Shown in pieces: positions 12,725-22,454 of a stretch of DNA of 64,000 nt; positions within the stretch are counted from its first letter, which is position 1, and every line of letters starts with the position of its first letter. This stretch comes from Chrysophaeum taylorii (lineage: Eukaryota; Sar; Pelagophyceae; Pelagomonadales; Pelagomonadaceae). The stretch spans positions 56,190 through 120,189 of the forward strand of contig JAQMWT010000563.1 in assembly GCA_029834535.1 (NCBI GenBank), in the 5' to 3' direction. A program made the position numbers and the translations under genes. The notes under the pieces are model-generated. The model had not been told where the DNA came from, made no database searches, and saw only the letters and a list, made by a program, of their open reading frames with translations.

Positions 12725-12767
12725 AAATGATGAGAGCTGTAAACGCCGGCGGCGGTCGGCCCCAATA

Positions 12768-12836
12768 ATTAATTAATTTATAATAATTAATTAATTAATT
12801 AATTAATAATTAATTAATTAATTAATTAATTAATTA
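12768..12836. repeat. (AATT)n tract
   Basis: An AATT/TAAT self-complementary tract between the sulfotransferase and MYB genes, strikingly AT-rich in a GC-rich region. Confidence 0.9.
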
Positions 12837-12980
12837 TTACTGTAATTCTTCTTCGAAAATTCACATTAGAACGGCATAAATAAATAATCAACCATTGTAG
12901 TAAAAAAACGGGTGGGTGGGTGCGCGTGCCGAGAGGAATTTAATTGGAAGCCTCCTCTAACGCACGCAGCCGCCGAGAAG

Positions 12981-13829
12981 ATGATGCAGGCGTACGGTGA
13001 TGAGGACGAGAGGTGCTTTTTGTATGACGTGTCGTGGGCCGACGACACGTGGACGTACGAAGCGCGGATCGGGGCCCTCGAGGCGTCGGACGATGAGATG
13101 GAGGCGTCCGATGCGAACGTGCGGGGGTCGCTCGAGCCGTGCAAGAAGCAAATCCCCAAGAGCTGGTCGATCGAGGAGGACGCCAAGGTGGAAGAGCTCG
13201 TCGCGCAGTGCTGCGGGGCGCGGCCGCGATGGACGCTGATCGCCGCGCGGCTCGGAACTGGTCGGACGGGGAAGCAGGTGCGCGAGCGGTGGCTGAACCA
13301 GCTGGACCCGTCGATCACCAAGCGGCCGTGGTCGATGCGGGACGACCACGCCATCGCGTTGGGGGTGACCAAGGTCGGCTACCGATGGGTCGAGATTTCG
13401 AAGATGCTTCCGGGGAGAACGGACAACGCGATAAAAAATCGTTGGCATTCGATAAAGAGAAAAATAATGAGAATCGCGAGCAACGGAGCGGAGGTCGTCG
13501 ACGAAGACGGCTGCACCGACTCGCTCTCGAGGCTCCGCAATCTCCCGCAGTCCCTGCTCGTCGAGGCCGTCGCCTCTCTCCACGGCCAGGTCCCCGGCGA
13601 CAACAACAACAACAACAACAAACCACCCCCCGACGCCGACAAGCCGCGAGAGCCGCAGCAGCAGGCGCCCCTCGTTCCCGCGCCGGATAGCTACGAGTAC
13701 ATCGTGGAGATGTCCAGGCAAGCCGCCGCGAGCGCCGCCGACACCGCCCGTCTCTTGTTCGCGCCCGTACCTCCCCAGAAGACCCTCCACGGCGCCGACG
13801 ACAACGACGGGACCGTCTGCACCGTCTGA
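12981..13829 (+). CDS. R2R3-type MYB transcription factor (282 aa)
   Basis: Nuclear DNA-binding protein. I start at ATG 12981 because the upstream extension begins only at a GTG. After an acidic N terminus come two MYB repeats. R2 runs from 'KSWSIEEDAKVEELV' to 'RTGKQVRERWLNQLDPSI'; R3 runs from 'KRPWSMRDDHAIALGV' to 'GRTDNAIKNRWHSIKRKI'. Three regularly spaced Trp occur in each; the recognition helices 'GKQVRERW' and 'DNAIKNRW' match the family. The C-terminal third is Asn/Pro/Gln-rich with an AAC-coded Asn run. Target genes unknown. Confidence 0.92.
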   Translation: MMQAYGDEDERCFLYDVSWADDTWTYEARIGALEASDDEMEASDANVRGSLEPCKKQIPKSWSIEEDAKVEELVAQCCGARPRWTLIAARLGTGRTGKQVRERWLNQLDPSITKRPWSMRDDHAIALGVTKVGYRWVEISKMLPGRTDNAIKNRWHSIKRKIMRIASNGAEVVDEDGCTDSLSRLRNLPQSLLVEAVASLHGQVPGDNNNNNNKPPPDADKPREPQQQAPLVPAPDSYEYIVEMSRQAAASAADTARLLFAPVPPQKTLHGADDNDGTVCTV

Positions 13830-13887
13830 CGATGACCTGACCATGGCACTTGACTTCTTGAGAGGCGTAGCTCCTTCTTGTTTAGGA

Positions 13888-15747
13888 TTACTTCGCTGCT
13901 TTGTGGTGTTGTTGTTTACCGTGGTGGGGTTTGCGCTTGGGGTTGGTAGCGGGGGTCCCCGCGCGGTGGTGCGCGGGGGCGGCGGGCGCGCGGCCGGCGT
14001 CAAGGCGGAGGCCGGCGTCGTAGATGGCCTCGAAGGCCGCCTCGGTGTTTACCTTGGCCGTGCGCGCCGCGACGAGAAAGTGGGCGATCTTGGTAGCCAC
14101 GTCGAGGCCGGCGACGCTGACGTCGGCGCAATTGCGGAGCACGTCGCTCGGCGGAATGTCGAGGAGCGTGGTGACGACGTAGCCGAGGACAACCATGCGC
14201 GAGCGGCGGTGAAAGGTGAACCGGCGGTCGCCGCGCGTCCTCAGGCTCCAGAGCTGGATTCGGATGGCGGCGACGTGGTCCCTGAACGCGTCGCGAGCCG
14301 CGGCGCAGGCCTCGGGATCGTCGGCGGCCGTTTTCGCGGCGGATTCTTCGTAGGCCTCGAACAACTTGTAGGACAGGGCGTCGGTGATCGTCGTCCCGTA
14401 GGCCTCTTCGACGACGTCGACGAAGGATTCGAACGTGACGGGGCCGCGAAGGATTTTAGAAACGCGCGGCGTTTCGTCGACGTACTCGACCCACGCTCGT
14501 CTGTGCTCGCGGCGCGCGCGCTTCCGGTCGACGTAGGGAATCACCGCCTTGGCGACGGTTACCTTGGCCCACGTCAGTCGCGCGAGCTTGTTCTTGAACT
14601 CGACCTCGAGTTCCCAGAACTCCATCGCCGCGAGAATAGCCTCGTCGGCGTCGACGACCGCGTACCCCTGCGCCTTGTCGCCCGGCGCGCTCGCCCGCTC
14701 CTCCTCGGTCCCGACGACGCCGCCGCCGCCGCCCTTGGTCGCCGCCGCCGCCGTCGGCAAAAAAGCCGACGGGTCGTGAACCCGCAACTTTGGGAGCCGG
14801 TCCAACCGGTCCTTGACGCGATCGAGCTCGGCGGGCTTGTGCGTCGCCGTGTGCTTCCACGCGCGTTCGACGGCCGTCAACAGAGCGTCGAACAGCACCA
14901 AACTCGGCTTGCCCTCCGCTTTGAGGACGTCCGAGACGGTGCCCTTGTCGAACAACCGCTTGCCCCGCCGGACGAGACTGTCGCACATCTTGATGAAATC
15001 GTCGAAATTCAACTTGAGGTCGCCGTCGGCGTCGCATTCCTTGAAGGCCCGCTCGATCTCCCGCGTCGACACCTTGGTCCCGCCGCGCGCCTGGAATGCC
15101 TCGAGGACCTCGGTCAGGGTGACCGTGCCGGACCGCGTCACGTCGACGTCCGTGAAGAACTCGCGGTATACGAGGATTCGCTCCTGCGACACCGAGACCC
15201 CCGTCGCCTCCACTCGCTCCTCGGCGCGAGCGACAACGTTCGCCTCGAGCCCCAACAGCGCCGAGTTGCGCGCATCCATCAGAGCGTCGAACTCGTCCGC
15301 CTTGCACACCAAAAGCTCGGTCTCCTTGGTGGTGATGATCGTCGCGTTCGCGGCCATGCCGGTGAGCAACCGCCCCTCGCCGACCACGAAGGGCGCCTCG
15401 AGCCGCGCGACGAGCTCGTCGGGCGCCGAGATCCCTAAAGATGGCCGCACGTACACGTTCGCTTCCCCCGAGATACCGAGTACGAGGGCCGGCGGCGACG
15501 CGGCGTCCCCCTGTCGCACGAGCTTGACGTCCTTCGCGGCCGTGAACTTGGACGTCGCGCGCACGACCGCCTCGACGTCCGCCGCCGACGCGCCTTGGAA
15601 CTCGCCGAGCTTTTCGCGGAACTTGGCGCACCACGCCGCGACCTCTTCGTCATCACCTTCCTCCTCCAAGGTATTGGTGCCGTTTTCCCCCTTGGGATTT
15701 TGTAGAAACGCGTCGAAGCTCGTGGCTTGCTGCTGGACAACGCCCAC
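13888..15747 (-). CDS. EF-hand and cyclic-nucleotide-binding-like protein, C-terminal part
   Basis: The open frame (619 residues from a GTG at 15747) has no ATG near its 5' end. It reads upstream through an ACA (Thr) run to a TGA near 15870, so it is probably the downstream part of the gene at 15653-18376. Seen in order are a cNMP-binding-like beta domain (about 60-165, 'KLVRQGDAASPPALVLGISGEA'), then an EF-hand pair with calcium loops 'DVDVTRSGTVTLTE' and 'DADGDLKLNFDD' (about 205-275). A long helical, charged C terminus ends in a His/Lys-rich tail. It is likely a calcium-responsive structural or signalling protein; no precise family assigned. Confidence 0.65.
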   Translation of the reverse strand: MGVVQQQATSFDAFLQNPKGENGTNTLEEEGDDEEVAAWCAKFREKLGEFQGASAADVEAVVRATSKFTAAKDVKLVRQGDAASPPALVLGISGEANVYVRPSLGISAPDELVARLEAPFVVGEGRLLTGMAANATIITTKETELLVCKADEFDALMDARNSALLGLEANVVARAEERVEATGVSVSQERILVYREFFTDVDVTRSGTVTLTEVLEAFQARGGTKVSTREIERAFKECDADGDLKLNFDDFIKMCDSLVRRGKRLFDKGTVSDVLKAEGKPSLVLFDALLTAVERAWKHTATHKPAELDRVKDRLDRLPKLRVHDPSAFLPTAAAATKGGGGGVVGTEEERASAPGDKAQGYAVVDADEAILAAMEFWELEVEFKNKLARLTWAKVTVAKAVIPYVDRKRARREHRRAWVEYVDETPRVSKILRGPVTFESFVDVVEEAYGTTITDALSYKLFEAYEESAAKTAADDPEACAAARDAFRDHVAAIRIQLWSLRTRGDRRFTFHRRSRMVVLGYVVTTLLDIPPSDVLRNCADVSVAGLDVATKIAHFLVAARTAKVNTEAAFEAIYDAGLRLDAGRAPAAPAHHRAGTPATNPKRKPHHGKQQHHKAAK

Positions 15748-15749
15748 GC

Positions 15750-15790
<41 letters not shown>

Positions 15791-18092
15791 GGGGTGACGC
15801 TTTTTCTTGGCCGCCGCGCGCGCCCGTTTCCGCGCCGCCGGCAAAGCCCGTCGCAGCACCGTTGCTTCCATCACCTGGAGCGCCTTGAAGTAGTTGTGCC
15901 ACAAAGCGCAGAATATCTCGATGACATCGCACCCACCGCCTTTGTTTCTCATCTTTGACACGCCGCCTCGCCCTCGCCTCTTTTTCGTAGGAGACGACGA
16001 CGACTTTTTTTCGCCGTCGTCGTCGTCGTCGTCGGCAAGGGACTCGATGGAGAATACCAAGCGAAATAAGGCGATCCGCGGGTCGCGGTCCGAACAGGTC
16101 TGCGCCGCGCGGAGCATACTCTGGTAATAGTTCGTAGCGATACTCTTGATCCCGAATCGCCGGATCAGCGCGTGCTTGCCCACCTCGGAGAGCTTGACCT
16201 TTCGCGCCTCCGCCTCCTCGCCGCTACACGCGTCCAGCAGCCGGTCGTACACGAGCGGAATAAGAACGCGGGTCGACGTGATGGCCACGTGGCTGGCAGG
16301 GTCCTTGTCGGACGACTCGCCCTTCTTTGCCGTGTTGCTGCGGGCGACTTTGCGCTTGGTTTTCACTTCTTCCTCCTCGGTTTGAGTCGCCTTTTCGTTC
16401 TCGCCGTTCGCAAGCGCTCCGCCCTCGGCGGCGGCGGCGACGGACGGCGTCGCGTCTCTGATTCCGAGAAAGTCTTCGAGCGATTTCAAGACATCGGTCG
16501 CGATCCGCGGCCCCATATTTCCGAGCCACCGCTTCATCAGCGCCAGCGCCATCTCCTCGTCCGTCTCCCAGCCTCCTCCCGTCAACCACCTCGCGTAGTC
16601 GACCCCCTTGGACTCAAAGTCGGCATCATCCTCAATCGACGGTCGTTGCGTTGTGGGCTCCACCGCATCCTCGCACGATATGTTGTTGTTTTTGATCTCG
16701 CTGATTTTTTCGTCGTCGTCGTCGTTGTCGTCGTCGTCGTCGTCGTTACCGCCGCGTCGGATGCTGATCTCGACGTTTTCGCGGCGCTCTGGTGGCGGCG
16801 GGCCATGGATGGGTAGCGGCATCTCGCCGTGTAGCGAGACCCCGCGGGCGAAAGCCGGCAGCAGCGCGAGCGCAGGAGCGATAGCGACGCCGGCTCGCTC
16901 GTCGATGATCTTGACGAGCGCGAGCAAGACGTCTTTGCTCGCGAGATCGCCGGGAGGCTCTCCGGCGAGCGCGTCGAGGTCGCGAAGCAACGCGACGCGG
17001 TTAGAGGCCGTCCCGAGAAACCGGAGCGATATTTCCGTCGCCTTACGGAGATCAGTGACGCCATAGCTGGCTTCGGCCGACTCGACAGAGAAGAGTTGCG
17101 AGCTCCGGCGGCTCGCGCGGACCGACCGCCGAAGCGTCGCGCCGTCCACGCGCTTGCCGCTGCTCCGGTGGCTGCCGCTGGTTCTCGTCGTGTAGTCATC
17201 GGAGTTGTCGTCGAACTCTTTCTCCTCGCGTTCGAGCTCTATGCCTTCCCAGAGGCGGTCGAACCAGTACTGGAGCCGCATGAGCGCGAGGCGCGCCCTC
17301 CCGGCGACCATCGTCCGCGCGTGCTTGCGCCAGCCGCGGAAGAGGATGCACCGGAGGATGAGGTTTCGGTCGTCCCATAAGATAAAACGCTGGCGGAACA
17401 TCTGGGCGAGCCCCGCGCCCTCGGAGTTTTCCTTGAGCTCGGCCTGGAGGTGGGCAGCGCGCTTCTGGAGCGATCGGCTCAGGTCGAACCACGCGGCGTG
17501 CTCGAACAAGTCGCTCGCCTTGTCCTTGGCTTTGCGAGCGTCAAAGCCCTTGTACACGCACTGCACGACCTCGGTCACCAGCGTCGTCACGAGGGGGGCA
17601 TAGCGGCCGAATACCCGCGGTAGCTTGAGCAGCAGGTCGCAGCACGTGGCGGCGCGCGCGCGGTTTGGCACGATCATTCCGACCCCGCTCGTCTGCACGA
17701 CCGCCTCGCGGAGCCGCGTCTCGAAGAACACCGACAGCGAGTCGAAACCCTTCTCCTCGCGGTTGAAGCTCGCCATCCAGCTGCGAATCAGCGCCATCGA
17801 GGACGCCAGCGGCGGCTCGCCCGCGTCGGGCTCCTCTTCCTCGCTACCGATTCGAGATTCCCGTCGCGCCGACGGAGATAACGACTGCTCCTCCAGCAGC
17901 TCGCGCGGCGTGAGGGCCTGGGTCCGAACCATGCCGAGCGGATCCAACGACACCCGTCGTTGCCGCAGTCGCCGCCCAGCCTGTTGCGTCTCTCTCGACG
18001 TTTTTTTCTTCGCGAGCGGTCGTCTCTGGTCGGACGCCTCCGAGATTCGACGAAAAAACCGCCGCCGCCGCCGCCGCCGACTAGCTGCGAAA

Positions 18093-18125
<33 letters not shown>

Positions 18126-18376
18126 GTGTTGGTAGGCACGGGCCACACTGCGTCCTCATCTCCTGCTGGCTCCGGCGGCCCGCGCCACCGCTTCGGCAGG
18201 ATATGGTGGTTGGGTGCACGCCGCAGCCTTTCCTCGAGGTGGTGCCGGCCTTGTTGTTGTTCGGCGGGGGGCTTGATGCCCCGTAACAGGTTCCGGAGCG
18301 CGTCGAGGCCGGGGGTCGGCTGGGTCTCCTCCGACTTGCTCGTGTCGAAGAGCTCGGCGACCGAAGGTCCACCCAT
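15653..18376 (-). CDS. Large charged helical protein, probable N-terminal part of the same gene
   Basis: The start is ATG 18376 (the frame extends to a TTG at 18427). It gives 907 residues with Asp, Arg and Asn runs coded by triplet repeats. A conserved-looking helical region lies around 'SMALIRSWMASFNREEKGFDSL', with 'GVGMIVPNRARAATCCDLL' and 'LPRVFGRYAPLVTTLV' blocks. Further helical segments run to 'CALWHNYFKALQVM'. After the AAC-coded Asn run (about 15750-15790) the frame becomes arginine-rich nonsense and stops at 15653, while the overlapping frame of the next feature becomes protein-like. One gene with a repeat-length frame change, or an intron there, is the simplest reading. Family not recognised. 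Confidence 0.7.
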
Positions 18377-18442
18377 ACTACTACTACTATTGTTGCATTC
18401 AAACAAATAAAATAAATAAATATACAAAGGATATGGAAAGAT
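18377..18442. promoter_or_regulatory. 66-bp divergent promoter
   Basis: Separates the start codons of the large minus-strand gene and the plus-strand pseudokinase. AT-rich compared with its surroundings, with TAAATAAATATA-like sequence near 18410-18424. Confidence 0.5.
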
Positions 18443-19396
18443 ATGCGACTCGCAGACTTTGAGATCAAGGCGACCATCGGGACCGGCGGGTTCGGGGAAC
18501 GCGTCAAGGTCGCGTACGACAGGATGGAGGGCGAGTGGAGGGCCTTGAAGGTGTTCGACAAAAGCGTTCTCGTCGCCAACGACGTCCTAGCCTCCTCCTA
18601 CGTGGCAGCAGAGCTCGCGATGCTTCGGCGGATCAAGCACCCCTTCGTCGTCGAGCTCGTGGGCCAGTTCCACGACGCTGCCCACGTCTACTTGGTGCTC
18701 GAGCTGTTGCCCGGCGGCGACCTGCGGCGTTTGCTCGCGAGGGGACCGTTGGCCGCAATCGACGCGCGCTTCTACGCGACGCAGCTCGCGTCAGCGCTCG
18801 AGCACCTCCGCGACGAGTCGGTCGTCTGCCGGAACGTGAGGCCCGAGACCGTCTGCATCGACACCCACGGCTACGCCAAGCTCGTCGACTTCGGGTTCGC
18901 CAAGAAAGTCGTCAAAAGGACGTTGCGCACGATGTGTGGCGTGCCCGAGTACGTCGCGCCAGAGATCATCGAGAACCGGGGGTATGGTATCGAGGTTGAC
19001 GCCTGGGCTCTCGGAGTGTTGATCTTCGAAATGCTTGTCGGGTATCCGCCCTTCTGCGGGACCTCTCCCTTGGACGTCTACAAACGCGTCTTGAAGACTG
19101 ACCCGCGTCCGAGCGCCCGGTGCGCCGGGGAAGCCCGCGACCTGGTCGCGAGCCTCCTCGTGCGAGACCCCGCAAAGCGCCTCGTCCACCTTCGATCCCA
19201 CCCTTGGTTCGCGACCGTGCACTGGGTGGCGCTCCTCGCCCGCGAAGCACCGGGGGTGCCCTTCGCTCCTCCTCGCGCATCGAGTTGGCCCTACCACTTC
19301 GACGCGCTCGACGAAGAGGACGCCGAGACTGAGGAGCCGCCGGTGTCCGCAAAACTCGATTCTCTTATCGCAGCCCTTGAGGACGAAGAATGTTAG
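18443..19396 (+). CDS. PKA-like AGC-family pseudokinase (317 aa)
   Basis: Full-length kinase fold closest to the PKA catalytic subunit. It has a Gly-rich loop 'GTGGFGE' (13-19), the Lys in 'RALKVFDK' (K36) and a helix-C Glu in 'VAAELAML' (E57). It also has DFG (149-151), 'GVPEYVAPE' (167-174) and 'WALGVLIFEMLVGYPPF'. A PKA-type tail runs from 'HPWFATVHWVALL' to an acidic FDxxDEED block. The catalytic loop is altered: the expected RDLKPEN reads RNVRPET (130-136). The catalytic Asp is Asn, the loop Lys is Arg and the metal-binding Asn is Thr. So it may bind ATP but is predicted to be catalytically dead. The start is ATG 18443. Confidence 0.9.
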   Translation: MRLADFEIKATIGTGGFGERVKVAYDRMEGEWRALKVFDKSVLVANDVLASSYVAAELAMLRRIKHPFVVELVGQFHDAAHVYLVLELLPGGDLRRLLARGPLAAIDARFYATQLASALEHLRDESVVCRNVRPETVCIDTHGYAKLVDFGFAKKVVKRTLRTMCGVPEYVAPEIIENRGYGIEVDAWALGVLIFEMLVGYPPFCGTSPLDVYKRVLKTDPRPSARCAGEARDLVASLLVRDPAKRLVHLRSHPWFATVHWVALLAREAPGVPFAPPRASSWPYHFDALDEEDAETEEPPVSAKLDSLIAALEDEEC

Positions 19397-19848
19397 GATC
19401 TGGCACCAATGTCATGGGAGACCGCTGTCGTTTGTTTGCTCCCGAAGAAACTTCGGTACTCGCGAGTCCGCTTTCGGTCGGTCACCTCGGCTTGATGATG
19501 ATTCGGGTTTGCGAAGGGACGTGGATCTCAAAAACATGCCTCTTCGTATTAGGGACACCCGTCTGTGTTTACGATCCCTGCTGCGTAGGTTTCCGTCAAA
19601 GCAGGCGAGTGGGCGGCGTTGCGATAATCTGTCTGTCTCGAGGAGATGGCTGCCACGAGCTGCTGTTGCGCGCGCCAATACGGCACGCGCCCGCTTCAGG
19701 ACCGGACCGGACATGAAGGTGCTCGCCTCCAGCTGCCAGGCTGTCGATTTTGGTTCCGCCGCCAACAAGCACCCGCCCAAATCTCCCGAGGCGAAATCAA
19801 ATCTTTTGGCACTTCTGGGGTGGGTGGATATCCAGGGGAGTGGTAAGG
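19397..19848. other. Intergenic, no gene recognised
   Basis: The frame of the next gene is open upstream to a TTG at 19750 but without protein-like features. It should hold the kinase 3' UTR and the promoter of the peptidase gene. Confidence 0.5.
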
Positions 19849-20583
19849 ATGGTTGTCTCGTGGCTCCTGGTGGTCCCGAGCGTGGGCTCCGGGGACTTCG
19901 CCGGCGCTTGCGGTCGCGCGAATTTCAGTCGGGTGATGCCGTCGTTCCCGTTTGAGAGGCGCGAAGAGTACGTTGTGCGTGACCTTGGCGCTGGCCCTCC
20001 GGCGCGCGACTCCCGCATCAAGTGTTACGCGCGGCAGTTGATGCGGTTCCCCCCCACCCAGGGGTGCGCCAAGTTCGACGTCGGGCGATACAACGAGCAC
20101 CGTCCCAGCATGTACGCCTCGGAGCACTACGCGAACCAGTCGAACGCGATCGACGGTTACGACGGCGCGAGGGACTGGCACGTCGGACTGGACCTGGGCG
20201 CCCCCCCGGGCACGGGGGTCTACGCGCCTCTCGAGGGCGCGGTTTTTGGGTTTGGGTACAACCGAGCCCCACTCGATTATGGAGGGGTCGTCGTCACGCA
20301 GCACTCGCTGGAAGGCGTGGATTTCTGGCTGCTGTACGGCCACCTGTCGGCAAAGAGCGTTTTGTTCAAGGGCGTCGGCGACCCGATCGCCAGGGGCCAG
20401 CGAATCGGCTCTATTGGTCGGACGCGCGAGAACGGTGGCTGGCCGCCACATCTCCACTTTCAGATTGCGCTCGCGCGGCCGTCGCGGCCTCACGACATGC
20501 CGGGCGTCGTGAGCGAGGCTCATCTAGACCAAGCTCTCCTCGACTACCCCGACCCCCGCCTCATCGTTGGCCCGGTGTATTGA
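19849..20583 (+). CDS. Secreted M23 (LytM-type) zinc metallopeptidase-like protein (244 aa)
   Basis: I chose ATG 19849 because it begins a signal-peptide-like stretch (MVVSWLLVVPSVGSGDF). The M23 fold is clear: the zinc-binding 'HVGLDLGAPPGTGVYAP', 'LYGHLS', 'GDPIARGQRIGSIG' and the final 'PHLHFQI', giving the HxxxD plus HxH metal set. M23 proteins usually cut peptidoglycan cross-links. In a eukaryote it may act on bacteria or have another substrate, and bacterial ancestry is possible. It converges with the STPGR gene: only 6 bp separate the two stop codons. Confidence 0.8.
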   Translation: MVVSWLLVVPSVGSGDFAGACGRANFSRVMPSFPFERREEYVVRDLGAGPPARDSRIKCYARQLMRFPPTQGCAKFDVGRYNEHRPSMYASEHYANQSNAIDGYDGARDWHVGLDLGAPPGTGVYAPLEGAVFGFGYNRAPLDYGGVVVTQHSLEGVDFWLLYGHLSAKSVLFKGVGDPIARGQRIGSIGRTRENGGWPPHLHFQIALARPSRPHDMPGVVSEAHLDQALLDYPDPRLIVGPVY

Positions 20584-20589
20584 GTGTTA

Positions 20590-21291
20590 TCATCCGTAGG
20601 CCCCGGGCCCGGGGGTCGTCGCGTGGCTCTGGGATGGGCACGACCGCTGGCCGAACGAGAACGACGGGGCATTTTTCTGGGTCGAAACCCGCTGCTTCCC
20701 GAGGGAAGAGTCCTCGCGACAGCGCCCGGGGCCGACCGTGGTGGCGGATTTGATTTGAATCTTCTGGCGTCCAGAGAGGGTAAAGGCGGGCGCGGCGCGC
20801 TTGTCGGGGAAGTACGCGTCTTGGACGACGCATTCCCCGGGCCCCGGCGTGTCCATCCTCTTGGGGGCCGGGTGCGCCATCCCAAACGAATAGCGCGGTG
20901 CCCAGCGTTTGTTCGGCGCGGAGTGGGGATCGACGAACGTATCTCGGCGACACACGCCCGGACCCATGACGTCTGCTCCGACTACCTTCCGTGCGACGCG
21001 GCCCGCGAAGCTCGGCATCGGCGAGGACGGTCGCGTCGACAGCACTTGCGTCCCCATCTGGCTTGAGATGTCGTAAGCCCCCGGTCCCGCGGTGTGGACC
21101 GAAGGCTTGGTGTCGTGGCGGCTCGCGCCGAACGACACCACCTTGGACGCCTTCATCGTGGGGGCTCGTTCGCCGACGCCCCCGACAGTTGTGTAGTGCC
21201 CAGGCCCGGGCCCGCTCACCTTGACTTTGCTGTCGTCCCATCGTCTCCCGAGCGAGAACCGCGGACTCGTTGGCTTGGTCAGCTTTTCCAT
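20590..21291 (-). CDS. STPGR/SHIPPO-repeat flagellar protein (233 aa)
   Basis: Axoneme-associated protein of the outer-dense-fibre-3/CIMAP type. The start is ATG 21291. Repeats built on Pro-Gly-Pro occur at regular spacing: 'GPGPGHYTT', 'AGPGAYDI', 'MGPGVCRR', 'TPGPGECVV', 'VGPGRCRED' and 'TPGPGAYG' at the end. Each is preceded by a 'SFG' or 'SFA'-like turn (for example 'RYSFGMA', 'SFSFGQR'). Such proteins bind or line doublet microtubules, so the alga has a flagellated stage. No intron seen. Confidence 0.85.
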   Translation of the reverse strand: MEKLTKPTSPRFSLGRRWDDSKVKVSGPGPGHYTTVGGVGERAPTMKASKVVSFGASRHDTKPSVHTAGPGAYDISSQMGTQVLSTRPSSPMPSFAGRVARKVVGADVMGPGVCRRDTFVDPHSAPNKRWAPRYSFGMAHPAPKRMDTPGPGECVVQDAYFPDKRAAPAFTLSGRQKIQIKSATTVGPGRCREDSSLGKQRVSTQKNAPSFSFGQRSCPSQSHATTPGPGAYG

Positions 21292-22176
21292 ATTTTACGA
21301 CTACTACTAATATAATAATAATAATAAGTCTTTTATATCTTTGTGAAACTTACACCACCAACTTCTTGAACCATGCCTTCTTTTGCCTGCGGCGGCGGGA
21401 CAAGCCTGATCTCCGGCATTCCAACCCCATCGCATTGCGCTGGCACTGCCGGCGCCGTTTGCGACTAAATCTCTACCAACTCTCGCCGGTCTTGGTGATG
21501 GTGCACACATCAACGACCTAGCGTGATCGATCGATCAACCCCATTGGGGGAGGAGAATTATGGTGTGCGTACCACCCCAGCCTCGTACAACTCCAATCGC
21601 GCTCATCACTGGCACGATCTTGCAATCTTTACAATAACCGACCTCGTTGCGGATACGTACCACCTAGAGCCGTTTTAGAGATGACTCCCGCCGCCCCGTT
21701 CGCTAGTCGGCGTCGGTTTGCCACCGCAATCATCACATCCCTACTTGGCTGGGGGAACGCATGGCGTTTTCGACTTAATTAATCTTCACGCAACGAACGC
21801 CGAAGTTATTATTATTGCTGATCATCTCAGGACGCTCGCGCGTGGTCTTCGAACACCTAATTATTATCTGGCGGTATCCTGCTCACTCAACGGACGCCGC
21901 GCTGTCGACCACCGCGCGTCCTTCCTTCCTTCTTGGTTGCGCCCCAATGCGCTGTCGTCGTGCTCGCGACCTTGACACGCCGCACGCTGGCCTCTCTGGC
22001 AACAACGGCAGGACCTGTCCAACTTCGCCTTTTAAAAAGCGGCGGCAGTCAAGGCTTTGTTGTTGTGGCACAACTTCGGCGAATGTAGCCCCAAGTCTTC
22101 CTCGACCTTGTTGCCCCAACAAATTTTAATTGCGCAGAGCGTAGCTAGGTGATTGGCGACGGATGAAGCGCGAGCT

Positions 22177-22217
22177 TGCAGTAGTACGTACTCCGCGAGC
22201 GAGCTCGCGGTACTGCA
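22177..22217. repeat. 15-bp perfect-stem hairpin with a bulge
   Basis: TGCAGTA (22177-22183) plus CCGCGAGC (22193-22200) pair with GCTCGCGG (22203-22210) plus TACTGCA (22211-22217). There is a 2-nt loop and a 9-nt bulge (GTACGTACT) on the left arm. It could extrude as a cruciform or fold in RNA; role unknown. Confidence 0.7.
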
Positions 22218-22454
22218 GACTCCGCAACCGTGACGTGCTTCTTCCGCACGCTCAGCATCACCGGCCATATGTCCGCGCACGCCTCATGCCATGTGCGTTG
22301 TTCCGTCGCTGACCCTCGCCAGCATCTTACCCTCGATCAGTCCTCACGAGAAAAAAGGCGCTACGCGCCGCGCGCGCGCCGAGTACCGGTTCTTCTTTCT
22401 CCACGGACCTGCCCTGCGGTCAGCGCGCTCTCTCTCTTGACGGTGGAGGAGGGC

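Noticed and set aside
20022-20753. Long plus-strand ORFs overlapping the M23 and STPGR genes
   Set aside because: Arg/Pro-rich shadow frames typical of GC-rich coding DNA; the other frames carry recognised domains.
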